Positions 34,265 to 42,867 of a stretch of 64,000 nucleotides of DNA are shown here, piece by piece. A model generated the notes under the pieces. That model saw only the letters and a list, made by a program, of their open reading frames with translations. It ran no database searches and was not told the origin of the DNA. A program made the translations under genes and the position numbers. Position 1 is the stretch's first letter. Every line of letters begins with the position of its first letter. Source of the stretch: Bradyrhizobium sp. CIAT3101 (GTDB lineage Bacteria > Pseudomonadota > Alphaproteobacteria > Rhizobiales > Xanthobacteraceae); assembly GCF_029714945.1 (NCBI RefSeq), contig NZ_CP121634.1:806001-870000 (forward strand), written 5' to 3'.

Positions 34265-35824
34265 CTACCTCATTCCCGCGCGCCGAAATCCTTCGAGATA
34301 ATGCGCGCGGTCCTCTTCGCGCAGCATCGGCAGCTCCTGTGTGATCCAGGCAAGCGAGATGCCGGGCTGGGTGCGCCGCAATCCTTCCAGCGCTGCGGCG
34401 GCAAGTGCGGGGTCGCCAGACATGCCGGCGGCCGCCGTGAGCACGCGATGCGCACCGACGAAATCGGCGCGCTGCCGCATCGATTCGCGCGCCATATGCA
34501 TGGCGTCCTCGTAATTGCGCCCGATGAACTGGGCGTAGCCGGCAACGCCGCAATAGATCGCCGCGAGCGGGTCGCGCGGGCTGAGCTGCAGCGCGCGGCG
34601 TGCAGCCGCATCGCCGTCCTGCCATCGTCCCGCGTAGCACAGCGTGACGCCGTAGAAGGCGTGCGCCATCGCGAAATTCGGATTGAGCTTCAAGGCCAGC
34701 TCGAACTCCGCCAGCGCGTCGTCGAAACGGCGGCGGAACAGATAGGTATAGGCCAGGCCGTGATGGGCCCAGGCGTCGTCGCGATCGGCCTCGACCGCGG
34801 CAAGCGCCGCGCGCTCGGCCACCGGGACAGTCGCGGCCATATCGGCCCAGCCCATATGCGCACCAAAAATGTGGCTGGTGGCGAGCAGGCCCAGCGCCTT
34901 GCCATAGGCGGGGTCGATGGCGATCGCCTGCTCCAGCAGCGCCTGCGCCGATGCATTGTCCTCGCGCGTGATGTGCCAGTAATGCGACAGCGCGCGCATC
35001 ACGAAGTCCCAGGCATCGAGACTGCCCGGCGGCTTCTGCTGGGCGCGAAAGTTTTCGGCGGCGTAGAGCTGCGGCTCGATCGCGGCGACGATGGCTTCGG
35101 TGATCTCGTCCTGCACGGCAAAGATGTCGGCAAGCTCGCGGTCGTAGCGCTCGGCCCAGAGATGGCCGCCGGTCGAGACGTCGTTGAGCTGGGCCGAGAT
35201 GCGCACGCGGTCGCCGCTGCGTCGTACGCTGCCCTCGAGCACGTAGCGTACGCCGAGCTCGCGCGCGATCTCGTGGAGATGCACGGCGCGGCCCTTGTAG
35301 ACGAAGGAGGAGTTCCGGGCGACGACGAAGAACCAGCGCAGCTTCGACAAAGCAGTGATGATGTCTTCGCTGATGCCGTCGGAGAAATAATCCTGCTCGC
35401 GGTCGCCACTCATATTGGTGAAGGGCAGCACGGCGATCGCGGGGCGGTCGGGCGGCGCAGGCGTCGCGTGCGACGTTGTGACGCTGCGGCGCGGTTCCAT
35501 CGTCGCCGCCCCGGACTTGGTCTCGACATTGCCGACGAAACGAAAGCCTTTTCGCGCGATCGTGCGGATCAAGGTCTGGTTCGCGCCACTGTCGCCGATC
35601 GCCTTGCGCGCGGCATTGATCCGGCTGGTCAGGGTCGATTCGGAGACGCTGCGGCCGTGCCAGATCTTGTCGATCAGCTCGTCCTTGCTGACGACCCGGT
35701 CGCGGTTTTCCATGAGATGGACGACGAGGTCGAAAACCTGCGGTTCCACGGACACGGGAACCTGCTCGCGGCTCAGCTCGCGCAAGTCGGTATCGAGAAG
35801 GTGGTCCCGGAACAGAAACTGCAC
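34265..35824 (-). CDS. winged-helix one-component regulator with TPR domain (CadC-like), paralogue 2
   Basis: The 519-residue protein shares architecture and most motifs with the regulator at 31088: wHTH (PQVFDLVVHLMENRDRVVSK), TolB-like segment IAVLPFTNMSGDREQDYFSD, RNSSFVYKGRAVHL and C-terminal TPRs. The pair most likely arose by duplication, with the mddA-like and GFA genes now lying between them. It is cytoplasmic, lacking a membrane helix, so it differs from true CadC. Three roughly 10-base-spaced GTAAG-type repeats lie about 60-90 bases upstream of its start. Confidence 0.88.
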   Translation of the reverse strand: MQFLFRDHLLDTDLRELSREQVPVSVEPQVFDLVVHLMENRDRVVSKDELIDKIWHGRSVSESTLTSRINAARKAIGDSGANQTLIRTIARKGFRFVGNVETKSGAATMEPRRSVTTSHATPAPPDRPAIAVLPFTNMSGDREQDYFSDGISEDIITALSKLRWFFVVARNSSFVYKGRAVHLHEIARELGVRYVLEGSVRRSGDRVRISAQLNDVSTGGHLWAERYDRELADIFAVQDEITEAIVAAIEPQLYAAENFRAQQKPPGSLDAWDFVMRALSHYWHITREDNASAQALLEQAIAIDPAYGKALGLLATSHIFGAHMGWADMAATVPVAERAALAAVEADRDDAWAHHGLAYTYLFRRRFDDALAEFELALKLNPNFAMAHAFYGVTLCYAGRWQDGDAAARRALQLSPRDPLAAIYCGVAGYAQFIGRNYEDAMHMARESMRQRADFVGAHRVLTAAAGMSGDPALAAAALEGLRRTQPGISLAWITQELPMLREEDRAHYLEGFRRAGMR

Positions 35825-35880
35825 GTCGGAAACTCGGGCCTCACAATGACTTCAGGCAATGATGAAATCAAAATGGATTT

Positions 35881-35912
35881 CGCCGTGAAGTCTGTAAGTC
35901 CGCCGTAAGGTC
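35881..35912. promoter_or_regulatory. GTRAG-type tandem repeats upstream of regulator paralogue 2
   Basis: GTGAAGTC (35885-35892), GTAAGTC (35894-35900) and GTAAGGTC (35905-35912) recur every 9-11 bases; the outer two are part of CGCCGTGAAGTC/CGCCGTAAGGTC with a 20-base period. They resemble tandem half-sites for a winged-helix regulator. Confidence 0.45.
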
Positions 35913-36046
35913 GGCCCGGTTCATTGCAGCCGCCGGATGGCTGCCATGTGAATTGCGCGGAGGAATACAACTCGAATTAGAATGTTGCGGCTTTGGTCAG
36001 ATTGTCGCGGCGTCCGGGCGATACCCGGATGCCGCCGCATGGATCG

Positions 36047-36454
36047 TCATGGGCAGGGATGGCGCCTGCCGTCGTTGCCCAGATACATGCCCGTATTCGG
36101 ATTGTAGGATTTGTAGCGCTGCATGCAGTACTGCACGTCGCCCTCGGGCGGTGGCCCATAGCCGGCGGGCGGCGGCCCATAGCCCGGCCCGTAATAATAA
36201 GGTGAGCCGTAATAGTAAGGCGCCGCGACTGCGCCGCCGATGATCGCGCCGGCCGCAAGCCCGCCGACGAACGCGCCGCCGCCCCAGCCCCAGCCGCGAT
36301 GCCCGTACCAGCGCACGTGTTCGACCTGATCTGGCGCAGCCTGCGTCATCGCAAGCGGCTGTCCGATCGGCGCCGCCGACGCCGCGGTCGATGTCGCGGC
36401 CGACAGGCTCGCCAGCAGACAACCGCCAGCAACGAAGCGAAACGATTTCAACAT
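36047..36454 (-). CDS. BA14K-family protein
   Basis: The 135-residue precursor has a signal peptide (MLKSFRFVAGGCLLASLSAA, cleavage near ASA). It continues with a glycine-rich membrane-like stretch (GGAFVGGLAAGAIIGGAVAA), a Tyr/Pro/Gly-rich linker (YYYGSPYYYGPGYGPPP) and the C-terminal BA14K motif, CMQRYKSYNPNTGMYLGNDG then RRHPCP. BA14K proteins are surface-exposed lectin-like antigens first seen in Brucella and are common in Rhizobiales. GAGGAG precedes ATG 36454 at a good distance. Confidence 0.92.
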   Translation of the reverse strand: MLKSFRFVAGGCLLASLSAATSTAASAAPIGQPLAMTQAAPDQVEHVRWYGHRGWGWGGGAFVGGLAAGAIIGGAVAAPYYYGSPYYYGPGYGPPPAGYGPPPEGDVQYCMQRYKSYNPNTGMYLGNDGRRHPCP

Positions 36455-36837
36455 TGTGCTCTCCTCGCCATGCGGCGGCTCTCGCGCCGCGCAACAAGTG
36501 ATAGTGCAGCGAGAGCAGCGCGCTGAATTAAAATTTGGACAGGAATTTATCACCGTCATCCCCGCGCAATGGCTACGCCATTGTCGCTGGAGGCGCCGAA
36601 GCGTAGCGGAGGCCTCGAAGGATAGACGGCCCGGCTGTATCGCGGCCGTGCATCCTTCGAGGCTCTGCGCACGCTGCTTCGCATCGCGCGCCTCGCACCT
36701 CAGGATGACGGAGCTGAGGTTCTGCAGCGCGACGGCGAAGCCATCGTTCGCACGACGAACGATGAATGTCCATTGCCGAACACCACCGCCCGCGTAAGCT
36801 GCCTCCCACACATCACAACAGCCGCAAAGAAACGCCC
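36455..36837. other. gene-free stretch with a REP-like palindrome
   Basis: The stretch around 36543-36720 carries GGCCTCGAAGGAT, its mirror ATCCTTCGAGGCT, TCATCCCCGC and CTCAGGATGACGG. That is the pattern of a dispersed Bradyrhizobium palindrome that folds on itself. The remaining sequence probably holds the divergent promoters of the BA14K and lyase genes. Confidence 0.6.
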
Positions 36838-38199
36838 ATGCCCGCTTTTCCCGCCTCGACCACCGTGCTCGACTCCATGCTGTTTCGCGATGCCTTCGGC
36901 ACGCCTGCGATGCGCGAGGTGTTTTCCGATGTCGCGCTGGTGGCGCGCTATGCCGAGGTCGAAGTGGCGCTGGCGAAGGCGGAGGCGCGATGCGGCGTGA
37001 TCCCGCAGGAAGCCGCTGACCAGATCGCGGCACGGACCGATGTCACAGCGTTTGATTTCGATCTGTTGCGGCAGGAGACCGACATCGTCGGCTATCCGAT
37101 CCTCCCTTTGGTGCATCAGATGGTGAAGCAGTGCGGCGAGGCCGGCCGCTACGTGCATTGGGGCGCGACCACGCAGGACATCATGGACACCGCCGTGGTC
37201 CTTCAGTTGCGCGCCGCTTTCGGGATCGTCGAACGCGATATCGCCGAGCTGCGAAAAATTCTCGCCGGCCTCTCGCAGCGTCATCGCGACACGCCGATGG
37301 CCGGCCGCACCCATCTCCAGCAGGCGCTGCCGGTGACCTTCGGCTACAAGACGGCGATCTGGCTCGCGATGTTCGACCGCCACGCCGAGCGTCTCGAGCA
37401 ATTGAAGCCGCGGGTTCTCGTCGGGCAGTTTGCCGGCGCCGCCGGCACGCTGGCCTCGCTGGGCGACAAGGGGTTTGAGGTGCAGGAGGCGCTCTGCGCC
37501 GAGCTGAAGCTCGGCATTCCCGTCTCGACCTGGCACGTCGCGCGCGACGGTTTCGCAGAAGCCGTGAATTTTCTCGCGCTGGTCACCGGCTCGCTCGGCA
37601 AGATCGCGCTCGACATCATGATCATGGCTTCGACCGAGTTCGCCGAGGTCTACGAGCCGTTCGTCAAGGGGCGCGGCGCCTCCTCGACCATGCCGCAGAA
37701 GCGCAACCCGATCTCCTCGGAGCTGATGCTCGCGGCAAGCAAGGCGGTGCGCCAGCAGGCGGGACTGATGCTCGACGCCATGGTGCAGGATTTCGAGCGA
37801 GCCACCGGTCCGTGGCACGCAGAATGGATGGCGATCCCCGAGAGCTTCGTGCTGACCGCCGGCGCGCTTCATCAGGCGAAGTTCGCGCTCGCCGGCCTCA
37901 TCGTGGACGAGGCGAAGATGAACGACAACCTCGCCCTTAGTCGGGGTCTGATTGTGGCCGAAGCGGTCATGATGGGGCTGGCGCCGCAGATGGGGCGGCA
38001 GGATGCGCACGACGTGGTCTACGACGCCTGCCGGCTCGCCAACGAGAAGGGCATCAGCCTTGCCGATGCGCTGTCCGCCGATCCGCGCGTCGCGACCCAG
38101 ATCGATCGCGCGACCATCGAGGCCCTGACTTCACCGAAAAATTACCTCGGTCTTGCGCCGGCCATGGTCGACCGGGTGCTGAAATCGGCAACGCGTTGA
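36838..38199 (+). CDS. adenylosuccinate lyase/fumarase-superfamily enzyme (PcaB-like)
   Basis: The 453-residue protein carries the superfamily signature SSTMPQKRNP at about residue 281, which includes the mobile catalytic loop Ser. The other conserved blocks are also present: GATTQDIMDTA and AGRTHLQQALPVTFGYK. The superfamily performs trans-elimination or cycloisomerisation on succinyl-type compounds. The TTQDIMDT/HLQQALP context is closest to 3-carboxy-cis,cis-muconate cycloisomerase and related class-II lyases rather than PurB. No pca genes are nearby, so the reaction is left open. It is followed after 112 bases by the M29 peptidase gene. Confidence 0.85.
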   Translation: MPAFPASTTVLDSMLFRDAFGTPAMREVFSDVALVARYAEVEVALAKAEARCGVIPQEAADQIAARTDVTAFDFDLLRQETDIVGYPILPLVHQMVKQCGEAGRYVHWGATTQDIMDTAVVLQLRAAFGIVERDIAELRKILAGLSQRHRDTPMAGRTHLQQALPVTFGYKTAIWLAMFDRHAERLEQLKPRVLVGQFAGAAGTLASLGDKGFEVQEALCAELKLGIPVSTWHVARDGFAEAVNFLALVTGSLGKIALDIMIMASTEFAEVYEPFVKGRGASSTMPQKRNPISSELMLAASKAVRQQAGLMLDAMVQDFERATGPWHAEWMAIPESFVLTAGALHQAKFALAGLIVDEAKMNDNLALSRGLIVAEAVMMGLAPQMGRQDAHDVVYDACRLANEKGISLADALSADPRVATQIDRATIEALTSPKNYLGLAPAMVDRVLKSATR

Positions 38200-38311
38200 A
38201 AACCAAACTGCGTAAAACTCCGTATCTTTCAGGTCTCGCAAGGCGCTCGCGCACTTGTGTCCCGTGATGCTAGACTTAGATTGAACGAGAGATTCCCGCA
38301 GAGGACCCCGC

Positions 38312-39568
38312 ATGACCGATCAACGCAATTCCGCCACTTCCATCGATCCCGTGAAACTCGACCGGCTGGCCGAGGTGGCGGTGAAGGTGGGACTGGGCTT
38401 GCGGCCGGGGCAGGATCTGCTTCTGACGGCGCCGGCGATCGCGCTGCCGCTGGTGCGGCGCATCGCCGTTCACGCCTACAAGGCGGGCGCCGGCATCGTG
38501 ACGCCGATCCTCTCCGACGAAGAGATGACGCTGGCGCGCTATCGCCATGGCCACGACAACAGCTTTGATCGCGCCGCCAACTGGCTCTACGAGGGCATGG
38601 CGACGGCGTTCTCGAACAACACCGCGCGTCTCGCCATCGTCGGCGACAATCCGATGCTGCTGTCGGGCGAAGATGCTTCCAAGGTCGCGCGCGCCAGCAA
38701 AGCCAATTCGATTGCCTATCAGCCGGCGCTGGAAAAGATCGTCAATTTCGACACCAACTGGAACATCATCGCTTATCCGAGCCCGTCCTGGGCGAAGCAG
38801 GTGTTTCCGGACGATCCCGAAGAGGTTGCGATCGGCAAGCTTGCGGACGCGATCTTCGCGGCGTCCCGCGTCGATCGCGAGGACGCCACGGCCAATTGGG
38901 CGAGCCACAATGCGGTGCTGCGCGAGCGCACCAACTGGCTCAACGGCCAGCGTTTCCGCGCGCTGCAATATTCGGGGCCCGGCACCGATCTCACCATCGG
39001 GCTTGCCGACGGTCATGAGTGGGAAGGCGGCGCCTCGCTCGCCAAGAATGGCATCAGCTGCAACGCCAACATCCCGACCGAAGAGGTTTTCACCACGCCG
39101 CACTGCCGGCGGGTCTACGGCCATGTCGTGAGCTCGAAGCCGCTGTCCTACCAGGGCACGCTGATCGACAACATCGCGGTGCGCTTCGAGGACGGCAGGA
39201 TCGTCGACGCCAAGGCTTCGCGCGGCGAGGAAGTGCTGAACAAGGTGCTCGACACCGACGAGGGCGCACGCCGGCTCGGCGAAGTGGCGCTGGTGCCGCA
39301 TTCCTCCCCGATCTCGCAGAGCGGGTTGTTGTTCTTCAATACGCTGTTCGACGAGAATGCGGCGTCCCACATCGCGCTCGGCCAGTGCTATTCGAAGTGC
39401 TTCATCAACGGCGCGCAGCTTACGCCGCAGCAGATCGCAGCGCAGGGCGGCAACCAGAGCCTGATCCATATCGACTGGATGATCGGCTCGGCCGAGACCG
39501 ACATCGACGGCATTCTGGCCGACGGCAGCAAGGTGCCGGTGTTCCGCAAGGGCGAGTGGGCGAAGTAA
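38312..39568 (+). CDS. M29-family metallo-aminopeptidase
   Basis: The 418-residue protein matches the thermophilic aminopeptidase (M29; AmpS/AmpT/PepS) family. Two-metal-centre ligands are visible in NIPTEEVFTTP (Glu), SRGEEVL (Glu), VPHSSPIS (His), SHIALG (His) and HIDWMIGS (Asp). The YSGPGTDLTIGL and GLRPGQDLLL motifs are also characteristic. Members remove N-terminal residues from peptides using zinc or cobalt in the cytoplasm. A REP-like repeat follows the stop. It is co-directional with the lyase gene but probably has its own promoter. Confidence 0.92.
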   Translation: MTDQRNSATSIDPVKLDRLAEVAVKVGLGLRPGQDLLLTAPAIALPLVRRIAVHAYKAGAGIVTPILSDEEMTLARYRHGHDNSFDRAANWLYEGMATAFSNNTARLAIVGDNPMLLSGEDASKVARASKANSIAYQPALEKIVNFDTNWNIIAYPSPSWAKQVFPDDPEEVAIGKLADAIFAASRVDREDATANWASHNAVLRERTNWLNGQRFRALQYSGPGTDLTIGLADGHEWEGGASLAKNGISCNANIPTEEVFTTPHCRRVYGHVVSSKPLSYQGTLIDNIAVRFEDGRIVDAKASRGEEVLNKVLDTDEGARRLGEVALVPHSSPISQSGLLFFNTLFDENAASHIALGQCYSKCFINGAQLTPQQIAAQGGNQSLIHIDWMIGSAETDIDGILADGSKVPVFRKGEWAK

Positions 39569-39594
39569 GGCCGAATCGCGCCCCGGCGGCTCTT

Positions 39595-39750
39595 CACCTC
39601 TCCCGTAGGGAGAGGTCGGGTCGCATCGAAGATGCGATCCGGGTGAGGGCGTCTGGTCTCACTGGGTGCCGCGGCCCCTCACCCGGATAGCACTGGACGA
39701 TGCTTCGCATCGCCAGGCGCAATCCGACCTCTCGCCGTCGGGGAGAGGTA
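39595..39750. repeat. REP-like long inverted repeat, copy D
   Basis: CACCTCTCCCGTAGGGAGAG with GATGCGATCCGGGTGAGGG pairs with CCCCTCACCCGGAT and ACCTCTCGCCGTCGGGGAGA. It starts 26 bases after the aminopeptidase stop, between two convergent genes. It belongs to the same family as copy B. Confidence 0.85.
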
Positions 39751-39785
39751 AGCTCGCGGCGACGATCTTTCCTCAACTCACCAGA

Positions 39786-40340
39786 TCACGCCGCCGCCTC
39801 GCGCAGCATCGGGTTGTTGTCGATGCTGAAGCGGTTGAACAGTGTCGTGAAGGGGCTGCCGTCGGTGGCCCGCACGATGGCGTCGGATGCCGCGACCGCT
39901 TCGTAAAGCGCGCCGACCGGATCGTCCGCGTCCGGCAGGTCGAGGCTTTCGCGGATTTCCTCTCTCGCCTCGTTGATGTCGTCCTCGTCGTCGAGCGTCG
40001 CTTCCAGCGCATCCGCGGCGCGCCGCATTTCCTGGAGATCGCCGCCGGCGGAAAATTTCAGGATGTCGAGCCAATAGGGGCGGGCGACGACGAGGCGGAT
40101 GAACGCCTCGAAACTCTCGGCGATGACGCCGGCGCGCCCCTCCGATGAGACGTACAGCACATTCTGAGCCGGCAGCAGCACGAAGGCGCCGCCTGAGCCG
40201 TCACTGCCGATCTGCCGGGGGCTTTCGACGCCGTCGATCGTGAACCAGGGCTCCTCGTCCGGCGCGAAGGAGACATCGAGGCTGCCGAGCCAGGCGACGA
40301 CCTCGCCGTTGGCTGTCAGAACCTCTGGGGTCAGGGGCAT
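39786..40340 (-). CDS. hypothetical protein, SUKH (SMI1/KNR4)-like
   Basis: The 184-residue protein begins MPLTPEVLTANGEVVAWLGS. The central part (IGSDGSGGAFVLLPAQNVLY then VSSEGRAGVIAESFEAFIRL) has the GSDGSGG and SFEAFI features of SUKH-fold proteins. The remainder is acidic and helical (DALEATLDDEDDINEAREEI). ATG 40340 follows a GGAG 8 bases upstream. SUKH proteins include immunity proteins and general binding modules, but no toxin gene is adjacent, so no immunity role is claimed. Family assignment is tentative. Confidence 0.6.
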   Translation of the reverse strand: MPLTPEVLTANGEVVAWLGSLDVSFAPDEEPWFTIDGVESPRQIGSDGSGGAFVLLPAQNVLYVSSEGRAGVIAESFEAFIRLVVARPYWLDILKFSAGGDLQEMRRAADALEATLDDEDDINEAREEIRESLDLPDADDPVGALYEAVAASDAIVRATDGSPFTTLFNRFSIDNNPMLREAAA

Positions 40341-40577
40341 CAATGGGGCTCCTTCTAGGTCGTTCCGCGCGACTTTGTCGCACCCCGGAAAAGATAGGTT
40401 CATGTGCGCGAATTTGCAGGGAAATCGCGACGTTAACTGCTTCGCATCTGCAACTTGCGGCTGATTGTCGGGGCCTGCGTAAGGAAGAATTAAAAACCGG
40501 CTACTAGCGTTCCCAGCATCTTTGGAAACAATCCGGGGTTAAGCCCGGTTAATCATATTGTACCCCTGGGGAAGCAG

Positions 40578-41033
40578 ATGTCGCGGGCGTTGATTGAAAT
40601 CGGTAGTTGCAACGTGGATCTGGAGCTGCGGCCGATCGAGCCGGCCTGGATCATCGAGGGCAACCCGGTCTCGCGCTCGCACATCCTGTCGACCAGCTCC
40701 GACGGCACCTCCTCGACCATCATCTGGTCCTGCACCGAGGGCCGCTTCAACTGGTATTATGATTTCGACGAGACGATCATGATCCTGGAAGGGTCGATCG
40801 TGCTCGAAAGCGACGGCATGCCGCCGAAGCGCTACGGCGTCGGCGATGTCATCTTCTTCCGCGATGGCGCGCACGCCAAATGGCATGTCGAGGGCCACGT
40901 CAAGAAGATCGCCTTCTGCCGCAAGACCAACCCGGCCGTCATCGGCTTCATGGTCCGCGTCGTCAACAAGCTGAAGCGGATGTTCCTCTCGCCCGGCGAG
41001 CGCCGTCCCGCAACCCTGATGGGTGCCGGCTAG
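40578..41033 (+). CDS. cupin-domain protein (DUF861/EutQ-like)
   Basis: The 151-residue protein is a single small beta-barrel cupin (FNWYYDFDETIMILEGSIVL then RYGVGDVIFFRDGAHAKWHV). The conserved motif 1 is degenerate: DFDETIMILEG has no clear double histidine, so metal binding is doubtful. The C-terminus is basic (KLKRMFLSPGERRP). The role is probably sugar or small-ligand binding. ATG 40578 is 8 bases after GGGGAAG. It is followed by a strong hairpin terminator. Confidence 0.82.
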   Translation: MSRALIEIGSCNVDLELRPIEPAWIIEGNPVSRSHILSTSSDGTSSTIIWSCTEGRFNWYYDFDETIMILEGSIVLESDGMPPKRYGVGDVIFFRDGAHAKWHVEGHVKKIAFCRKTNPAVIGFMVRVVNKLKRMFLSPGERRPATLMGAG

Positions 41034-41078
41034 TCTCTTTATCTCTTTAAAGGACGCTTCCCAGCGGCCACGACGGAA

Positions 41079-41108
41079 GAGGGGGCGGGACCAACATCCC
41101 GGCCCCTC
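41079..41108. terminator. bidirectional hairpin terminator
   Basis: GAGGGGGCGGGA (41079-41090) and TCCCGGCCCCTC (41097-41108) pair with one mismatch around a 6-base loop and are followed by TTT. It lies between the convergent cupin and amidohydrolase genes and can serve both strands, though the T-runs are short. Confidence 0.65.
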
Positions 41109-41115
41109 TTTCGCA

Positions 41116-42168
41116 TCATGACGGCAGTTCAAGCCGGTAGACATCGGTCGCGGTTTGCGAGAACAGCGCCGTCTTCTCCGCCTCGCTCAAGGGGGCCGCG
41201 ATGCGCTTGAAGGCGTTGAAGATCACCTGATAGCTGCACTGGCCCTTGTCCGGCGGGAAATTGCTTTCGAACATCGCCCGCTTGGGCCCGAACGCTTCGA
41301 TGCAGGTTTCGACATAGGGCTTCCATGCCGAGGCTAGTTCTTCGGATGACGGCGGCTTGGCGCGCAGATGGAAGTCGTAGCCGAGCAGGCACATCGCGAG
41401 CCCGCCGAGCTTCACCACCACGTTCTCGCATTTCGCGATCTCCTGGATCGAGGTGCGCCACTGCGGAAACACTTCTTCGCGTCGCCCGGCAAAGCGGCCG
41501 ACGCCGGCCGGTCCGCCGCAATGGTCGAGCACGATCTGGGTGTCGGGGAAGGCGCGCGCCAGCTCGGTCAGCTCGCCGATCTGTGGATGAAACAGCCAGG
41601 CATCGAAGCTGAGGTTCAGGGGTGCAAGGCAGGCAAAGCCCTTGCGGAAGGTCGGATCCTGCAACAGTCCCTTCGGCCGGTTCGCGTACATGCCGGCGAC
41701 GACGGGGTCCTGGTCCCAGGCGGACGAATGCCGGATGCCGCGGAAGCGGCCGTTACCGGCGGCGATCTCCGCCTCCAGCACCGGCTTTGCGGCGTCGCCG
41801 AGCAGCAGGTTTGCGTGGCTGACGATACCGGCGCAGATCGCGGCGTTGCCGTAACCGCCGCTCGCGCTCATCGCGGCGACGCCATTGGCGAACTCGACCT
41901 CACCGACGGGCCGGAACGCCTCGGGTCCATGCGCACGATACATCGAGCGGCAGTCGACATAGACGGTAGCGATGACGTTGTGGCCGGAGGCGATGTCGGC
42001 AGCCATCTCCTCGATCAGATAGCGATGGCCGCGATTCCAGAGGTGATGATGCGGATCGACGACCGGCCGCGCCGGATCGATGATCTCTTCCTGATATTGC
42101 GCGAGCCAATCCTCGCGCGGTTCGACGAATAGCCCACTGGTGTTGGCGGGCAGACCGCTTGCAGCCAT
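41116..42168 (-). CDS. amidohydrolase-family metal hydrolase (PDC hydrolase/LigI-like)
   Basis: The 350-residue protein has the metal-dependent hydrolase pattern of the amidohydrolase_2 group. VVDPHHHLWNRG near residue 35 holds the metal histidines, LDHCGGPA is a second block, KLGGLAM marks the end of a barrel strand, and the terminal FESNFPPDK motif carries the catalytic Asp/Asn region. Relatives open lactones such as 2-pyrone-4,6-dicarboxylate or hydrolyse aromatic-acid derivatives. ATG 42168 follows GGGAGCG. It faces the DUF1579-like gene 111 bases upstream on the same strand. Substrate unknown. Confidence 0.86.
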   Translation of the reverse strand: MAASGLPANTSGLFVEPREDWLAQYQEEIIDPARPVVDPHHHLWNRGHRYLIEEMAADIASGHNVIATVYVDCRSMYRAHGPEAFRPVGEVEFANGVAAMSASGGYGNAAICAGIVSHANLLLGDAAKPVLEAEIAAGNGRFRGIRHSSAWDQDPVVAGMYANRPKGLLQDPTFRKGFACLAPLNLSFDAWLFHPQIGELTELARAFPDTQIVLDHCGGPAGVGRFAGRREEVFPQWRTSIQEIAKCENVVVKLGGLAMCLLGYDFHLRAKPPSSEELASAWKPYVETCIEAFGPKRAMFESNFPPDKGQCSYQVIFNAFKRIAAPLSEAEKTALFSQTATDVYRLELPS

Positions 42169-42279
42169 CGAAATTCGCTCCCTCTGTTTTTTGTCGTGGG
42201 AGCCTAGCACCTGATCTTGCCACGCAGCAGCGCGGGTTGCGCAACTGCGCCCCTCGTCGCGAGCGCGGCAGCGGTTGAG

Positions 42280-42801
42280 TCAGTTCTTGCGCCGCGTCGC
42301 CCTCACATCCACCACCAGCCGCCAATCGGCGGTCGTGGCGGGTTTGACTTCGCCGAGCCAGTGAAAGGAATCATCCGTGATTTCAACGAAACTCCAGCGC
42401 GTGAGGTCACCGGCTTCGGTCGTGCCTTCCTGCACGATGTCTTCGCCGCGCGGGCGGCCGATCTGCTGACGGAACACCGAGCGCCCAGGATCGAACCAGG
42501 AAATCCGCCATGCGGAAATGGAGGGATCGTAAACGCGAAGCGTCGTGCCGTACCAATTGCCGGCGATCGGGAAGGCCATGGCACCCGCGGGACGCGGGAT
42601 GATCCAGACGTCCTGGACGGCGCGCCCCTCCAGCACCCAGCCGAAATGGATTTCGCCGGGCGCGGTGTGTTTGGTCCCATCAGCGCCGTGGGCTGTGATC
42701 CCGGCATCCCAGTCGCCGACGAAGCGGCCGTAGAGCTGGAGCGCCGCCGCGTGCTCGGGGTTGGGTCCGTCCGCGTGCAACAATCTCGCAAAGTCGGTCA
42801 T
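42280..42801 (-). CDS. DUF1579-like protein
   Basis: The 173-residue protein begins MTDFARLLHADGPNPEHAAA and has a beta-barrel-like pattern of alternating strands (YGRFVGDWDAGITAHG, GEIHFGWVLEGRAVQDVWII, NWYGTTLRVYDPSISAWRIS). FVGDW...G is the DUF1579 signature near the N-terminus. Such proteins are small lipocalin-like ligand-binding barrels. It lies upstream of the amidohydrolase on the same strand and may be co-transcribed. No catalytic residues are recognised. Confidence 0.72.
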   Translation of the reverse strand: MTDFARLLHADGPNPEHAAALQLYGRFVGDWDAGITAHGADGTKHTAPGEIHFGWVLEGRAVQDVWIIPRPAGAMAFPIAGNWYGTTLRVYDPSISAWRISWFDPGRSVFRQQIGRPRGEDIVQEGTTEAGDLTRWSFVEITDDSFHWLGEVKPATTADWRLVVDVRATRRKN

Positions 42802-42867
42802 GTCGATCTCCTGTTGCCAAGGAGATCAGCACGACCGGTCGGCGGTCGACTTGGAGAAAATTGCGCG

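Noticed and set aside
39786-40340. Polymorphic-toxin immunity role for the SUKH-like protein
   Set aside because: No toxin, secretion or other immunity genes are near; it is flanked by an aminopeptidase and a cupin gene.
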